Part shown: positions 62,050 to 64,000 of the stretch, in pieces | Numbering within the stretch: position 1 is the first letter of the stretch | How the letters are laid out: each line of letters starts with the position of its first letter | Assembly: GCA_944388995.1 (NCBI GenBank) | Contig: CALXKN010000003.1 | Location: forward strand, 81,843 to 145,842 | Direction of reading: 5' to 3' | Origin: an uncultured Spirochaetota bacterium | GTDB taxonomy: Bacteria; Spirochaetota; Spirochaetia; JAFGXN01 | Length of the DNA: 64,000 nt | Program-made: the position numbers and the translations under genes | The notes under the pieces: model-generated | What the model saw: only the letters and a program-made list of their open reading frames with translations | Told to the model about the DNA's origin: nothing | The model's database searches: none

Positions 62050-63351
62050 TTATTTCCTTCTAAGGTGAAATGCGTTTGCGTGAGCGGCGAATCCCTCGTA
62101 TTCGGCGATAACGGGAACGATGTTTTTTAACGCGGAAAATCCGGTTTCATTCGTATAAATGATGGAAGAGTATTTGACAAAATCGCGTACTGAAACGCCG
62201 GAAAAGGTTTTGGCGCTGCCTCCCGTCGGTAAAACGGCGTTTGGACCGATGGAGTAATTGGCTGCCGAAAACGGTGTCTGTTCGCCGATGATGATTTCTC
62301 CCGCATTGCGGATTTTTGCTTCGACGGCAAAGCTGTCGGCGGCAACGATTTTTAAGTGCTCGGTTGCCAAACGGTTGGCTATGGAGACAGCTTCGTCCAT
62401 CGTTTCGGTTTGAATGATTCCGCCGTAGCCGGAAAGGACAGCTGAAACAAATTCTTTTCTTTGAGGCGGCAGTTTTTCGATGAGAGGCGGCAGTTCGGCA
62501 GCAACAGCGGCGGCCAGTTCAGCGGACGGTGTAATCAGCAGTGCCGAAGAGTCGCTTCCGTGTTCGGCTTCCGTGAGCAGATCCAATGCGGCAGTGAACG
62601 GATCGGCGGTTCCATCTGCCAGTAAAATCGATTCGGAAGGACCGGCAGGCAAACCGACATCGACAACGCCGTAAAGCAGCTGCTTGGCCGCGGTGACATA
62701 ACGGCTTCCCGGTCCGGTCAATTTGACAACCGGTGCAATCGATTCGGTTCCGTATGCAAGGGCTGCGATAGCTTGTGCGCCGCCGACGCGGTAAACTTCA
62801 CTGACGCCGCACTTTGCGGCAGCGTAAAGACACGCCGGATCGACAGATCCGTCGGCGGCTGGCGGCGTAACGACGCAGATGCGCTCCACTCCGGCGACAA
62901 GAGCCGGGACTGCCGTCATATAAAGCATCGACGGAAAACTGCCGCGCCCTCGAGGGACGTAAATTCCGAGAGATTCAATCGGGGTAACCTTTTCACCCGC
63001 AAAAATTCCCGGTGAAATTTCAAACGGTTCGATTCCGTGCGGTTTTTGTCTTTCATGAAAACGGCGGACGTTTTCAATGGAAAAATCGAGTGCTTGTTTC
63101 AGCTCTTTCGACAGTAAAGAAGAAGCGTTCTCGAATTCCTCCGCCTGCACACGCAGCGGCTGCGATCCCAAATCAACATGATCCCATTGCTGCGAAAAAC
63201 GGAGCAATGCCGAGTCGCCGGAACAGCGTACTTCATCGATGATTTTCTGCACCGCCGGCAAAACTTCGCGAATGTCAGTCTGCGATCGGCTGAAAATTTT
63301 TTCTTTTTCTGATTCGCTTAAAGAGTTCCATAAAAAACGATTAATGCGCAT
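62050..63351 (-). CDS. hisD: Histidinol dehydrogenase
   Basis: 433 residues from ATG 63351; ATG 63366 gives five more residues. HisD oxidises histidinol to histidine in two NAD-dependent steps with zinc. Motifs: YVPRGRGSFPSMLYM, LTGPGSRYVTAAKQ, the LPAGPSESILLAD loop and EHGSDSSALLIT, with the usual Glu/His general bases in TEHL. A promoter-like pair places the predicted start within a base of ATG 63351 and no ribosome site is present. First gene of the hisD-folC-hisC-RqcH-like unit. Confidence 0.94.
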   Translation of the reverse strand: MRINRFLWNSLSESEKEKIFSRSQTDIREVLPAVQKIIDEVRCSGDSALLRFSQQWDHVDLGSQPLRVQAEEFENASSLLSKELKQALDFSIENVRRFHERQKPHGIEPFEISPGIFAGEKVTPIESLGIYVPRGRGSFPSMLYMTAVPALVAGVERICVVTPPAADGSVDPACLYAAAKCGVSEVYRVGGAQAIAALAYGTESIAPVVKLTGPGSRYVTAAKQLLYGVVDVGLPAGPSESILLADGTADPFTAALDLLTEAEHGSDSSALLITPSAELAAAVAAELPPLIEKLPPQRKEFVSAVLSGYGGIIQTETMDEAVSIANRLATEHLKIVAADSFAVEAKIRNAGEIIIGEQTPFSAANYSIGPNAVLPTGGSAKTFSGVSVRDFVKYSSIIYTNETGFSALKNIVPVIAEYEGFAAHANAFHLRRK

Positions 63352-63356
63352 ATTTG

Positions 63357-63385
63357 ACTTTATCATTTTAAACGAGTTGATTCAA
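63357..63385 (-). promoter_or_regulatory. Possible hisD promoter with near-zero leader
   Basis: On the minus strand: TTGAAT (63380-63385), 17-base spacer, TAAAGT (63357-63362), five bases before ATG 63351. Confidence 0.4.
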
Positions 63386-63417
63386 TGCAAAGCGGAACGT
63401 TTGTGACGATTTCATCT

Positions 63418-63924
63418 TTATTTAATCGTTTTCAAAAAATCGATCCACTCTTTTGTCGAAGCAGGACATATGGTCTGCCATCCCGCCTTTTCAGCCTGCC
63501 GGCAATTCTCTTCGGAGTCGTCGATAAACAGAATGTCATGCGGGTTGAGTTTCAGCTGCCGTTCAACCTCTTCGTAAATTTCCGGATCCGGTTTGCTTTT
63601 TTTCATTTCAAATGAGAGAAAACGTCCGTCAAAATAGCGGCGGAAAACTTCTTCCGTCGGAAAATAACGACTGCAAACCCAATTCCAATGAATCGGATTG
63701 GAGTTGCTTAAAAGATAGGTTGGTTTTCTGCGGTGAATTTCTTCGACAGCCTCCAGACTCTCCGGTTTGATGCCGGTTAAAAAACGGCACCAAGTTTTGG
63801 CGATTTCTTTGTCGGAGTGCGGCTTCGGCAATCGAGCGCGGATTTGATCAAAAAATTCTTTTTCATCAATCAAACCGGCTTCAATTTCAAAGAACGGCCC
63901 TTTTTGGCGGTAGCGGTCTGCCAT
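63418..63924 (-). CDS. HAD-family hydrolase, N-terminally truncated
   Basis: 168 residues matching the cap and later core of HAD subfamily IA phosphatases. The FFEIEAGLIDEKEFF cap segment comes first, then motif II (LLSNSN), the motif III Lys in KKSKPDPEIY and motif IV (LFIDDSEENC). Motif I, the DxDx(T/V) strand with the nucleophilic Asp, is missing: the reading frame starts after it. Directly upstream an in-frame TAA (63934-63936) separates it from a short open stretch (MVDVKSIAI) that looks like a HAD first strand but stops where FD-x-DG should come. Probably inactive or a decaying gene; no ribosome site precedes the ATG. Confidence 0.7.
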   Translation of the reverse strand: MADRYRQKGPFFEIEAGLIDEKEFFDQIRARLPKPHSDKEIAKTWCRFLTGIKPESLEAVEEIHRRKPTYLLSNSNPIHWNWVCSRYFPTEEVFRRYFDGRFLSFEMKKSKPDPEIYEEVERQLKLNPHDILFIDDSEENCRQAEKAGWQTICPASTKEWIDFLKTIK

Positions 63925-63933
63925 TTGCTGGGG

Positions 63934-64000
63934 TTAGATAGCGATACTTTTTACATCTACCATGTTGCGGCGGTCATGGTTGACAACTTGCGTCGGCTCC
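63934..64000 (-). CDS. Possible 3' end of an upstream gene, partial
   Basis: An open minus-strand stretch of 21 codons entering from beyond the window and ending at TAA (63934-63936). It is in the same frame as the HAD gene. It is either the end of a separate upstream gene or, from ATG 63963, the stub of the missing HAD N-terminus. Too short to identify. Confidence 0.25.
   Translation of the reverse strand, partial: EPTQVVNHDRRNMVDVKSIAI

Noticed and set aside
1..64000. Search for CRISPR arrays, insertion sequences, integrases or phage genes
   Set aside because: No regularly spaced repeats, transposase, integrase or phage structural motifs were seen in any gene or intergenic region.

Overview
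This window most likely comes from a spirochaete, probably Treponema or a close relative. Three blocks support this. The first is murB / cysS / ECF sigma factor (2544-5502), an order I recall from Treponema pallidum. The second is a V-type ATPase operon in the order E - small unknown - A - B - D - I - K (25361-32527), which is characteristic of spirochaetes. The third is a flagellar rod block flgF - flgG - flgJ-like (23244-25220). Unlike host-restricted treponemes, this organism keeps biosynthetic genes for histidine (hisH, hisF, hisC, hisD), isoleucine/leucine (cimA, leuC, leuD, leuB) and chorismate (aroK, aroC), which suggests a gut or free-living relative. No mobile element, prophage or CRISPR array was seen; the window reads as core chromosome.

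Layout. 1-2535: end of a membrane protein, an acetyltransferase, a LysR regulator and GC-rich intergenic repeats. 2544-7621: murB, cysS, then an ECF sigma / anti-sigma / TIG-domain membrane protein operon. 7697-10748: valS and a small HPt-like protein. 10833-15275: a tandem pair of XRE-cupin regulator plus acyl-CoA synthetase modules. 15417-20849: ileS, a lipoprotein, hisH-hisF. 20856-23169: a degenerate GGDEF sensor, tRNA-Asn and a lipoprotein esterase. 23244-32527: flagellar rod genes and the V-ATPase operon, whose K subunit keeps sodium-binding residues. 32829-34834: a 29-codon basic protein and dxs. 34831-40206: lysR divergent from a cimA-leuC-leuD-leuB operon, with a palindromic operator between them. 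40252-42764: an Fn3-type lipoprotein and an MFS transporter. 42865-47132: tRNA-Val, a cysteine-rich protein, a two-component system, aroC and aroK. 47287-54842: a complete RND efflux operon with an extra lipoprotein. 54882-57773: a large secreted metalloprotease-like / beta-propeller / barrel protein. 57924-64000: a Sel1-type protein, an RqcH-like protein, hisC, folC, hisD and an N-terminally truncated HAD hydrolase.

The most notable signals are these. (i) Several genes have a sigma-70 type promoter placed so that transcription would begin at or within two bases of the ATG (murB, lysR, the Fn3 lipoprotein, hisD), suggesting leaderless mRNAs. (ii) A dispersed GC-rich repeat sits between convergent genes at both of its sites. 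(iii) Several proteins look like enzymes or signalling domains that lost a key residue: a transglutaminase fold with Cys replaced by Ala, an HPt-like protein without its His, a GGDEF fold without the motif, and a HAD protein without its catalytic Asp segment. (iv) The V-ATPase operon lacks recognisable C, F/G and H stalk subunits. No wholly new multi-gene system could be shown from sequence alone; the twin regulator/acyl-CoA synthetase modules and the zincin-propeller-barrel protein are the best candidates for uncharacterised biology.
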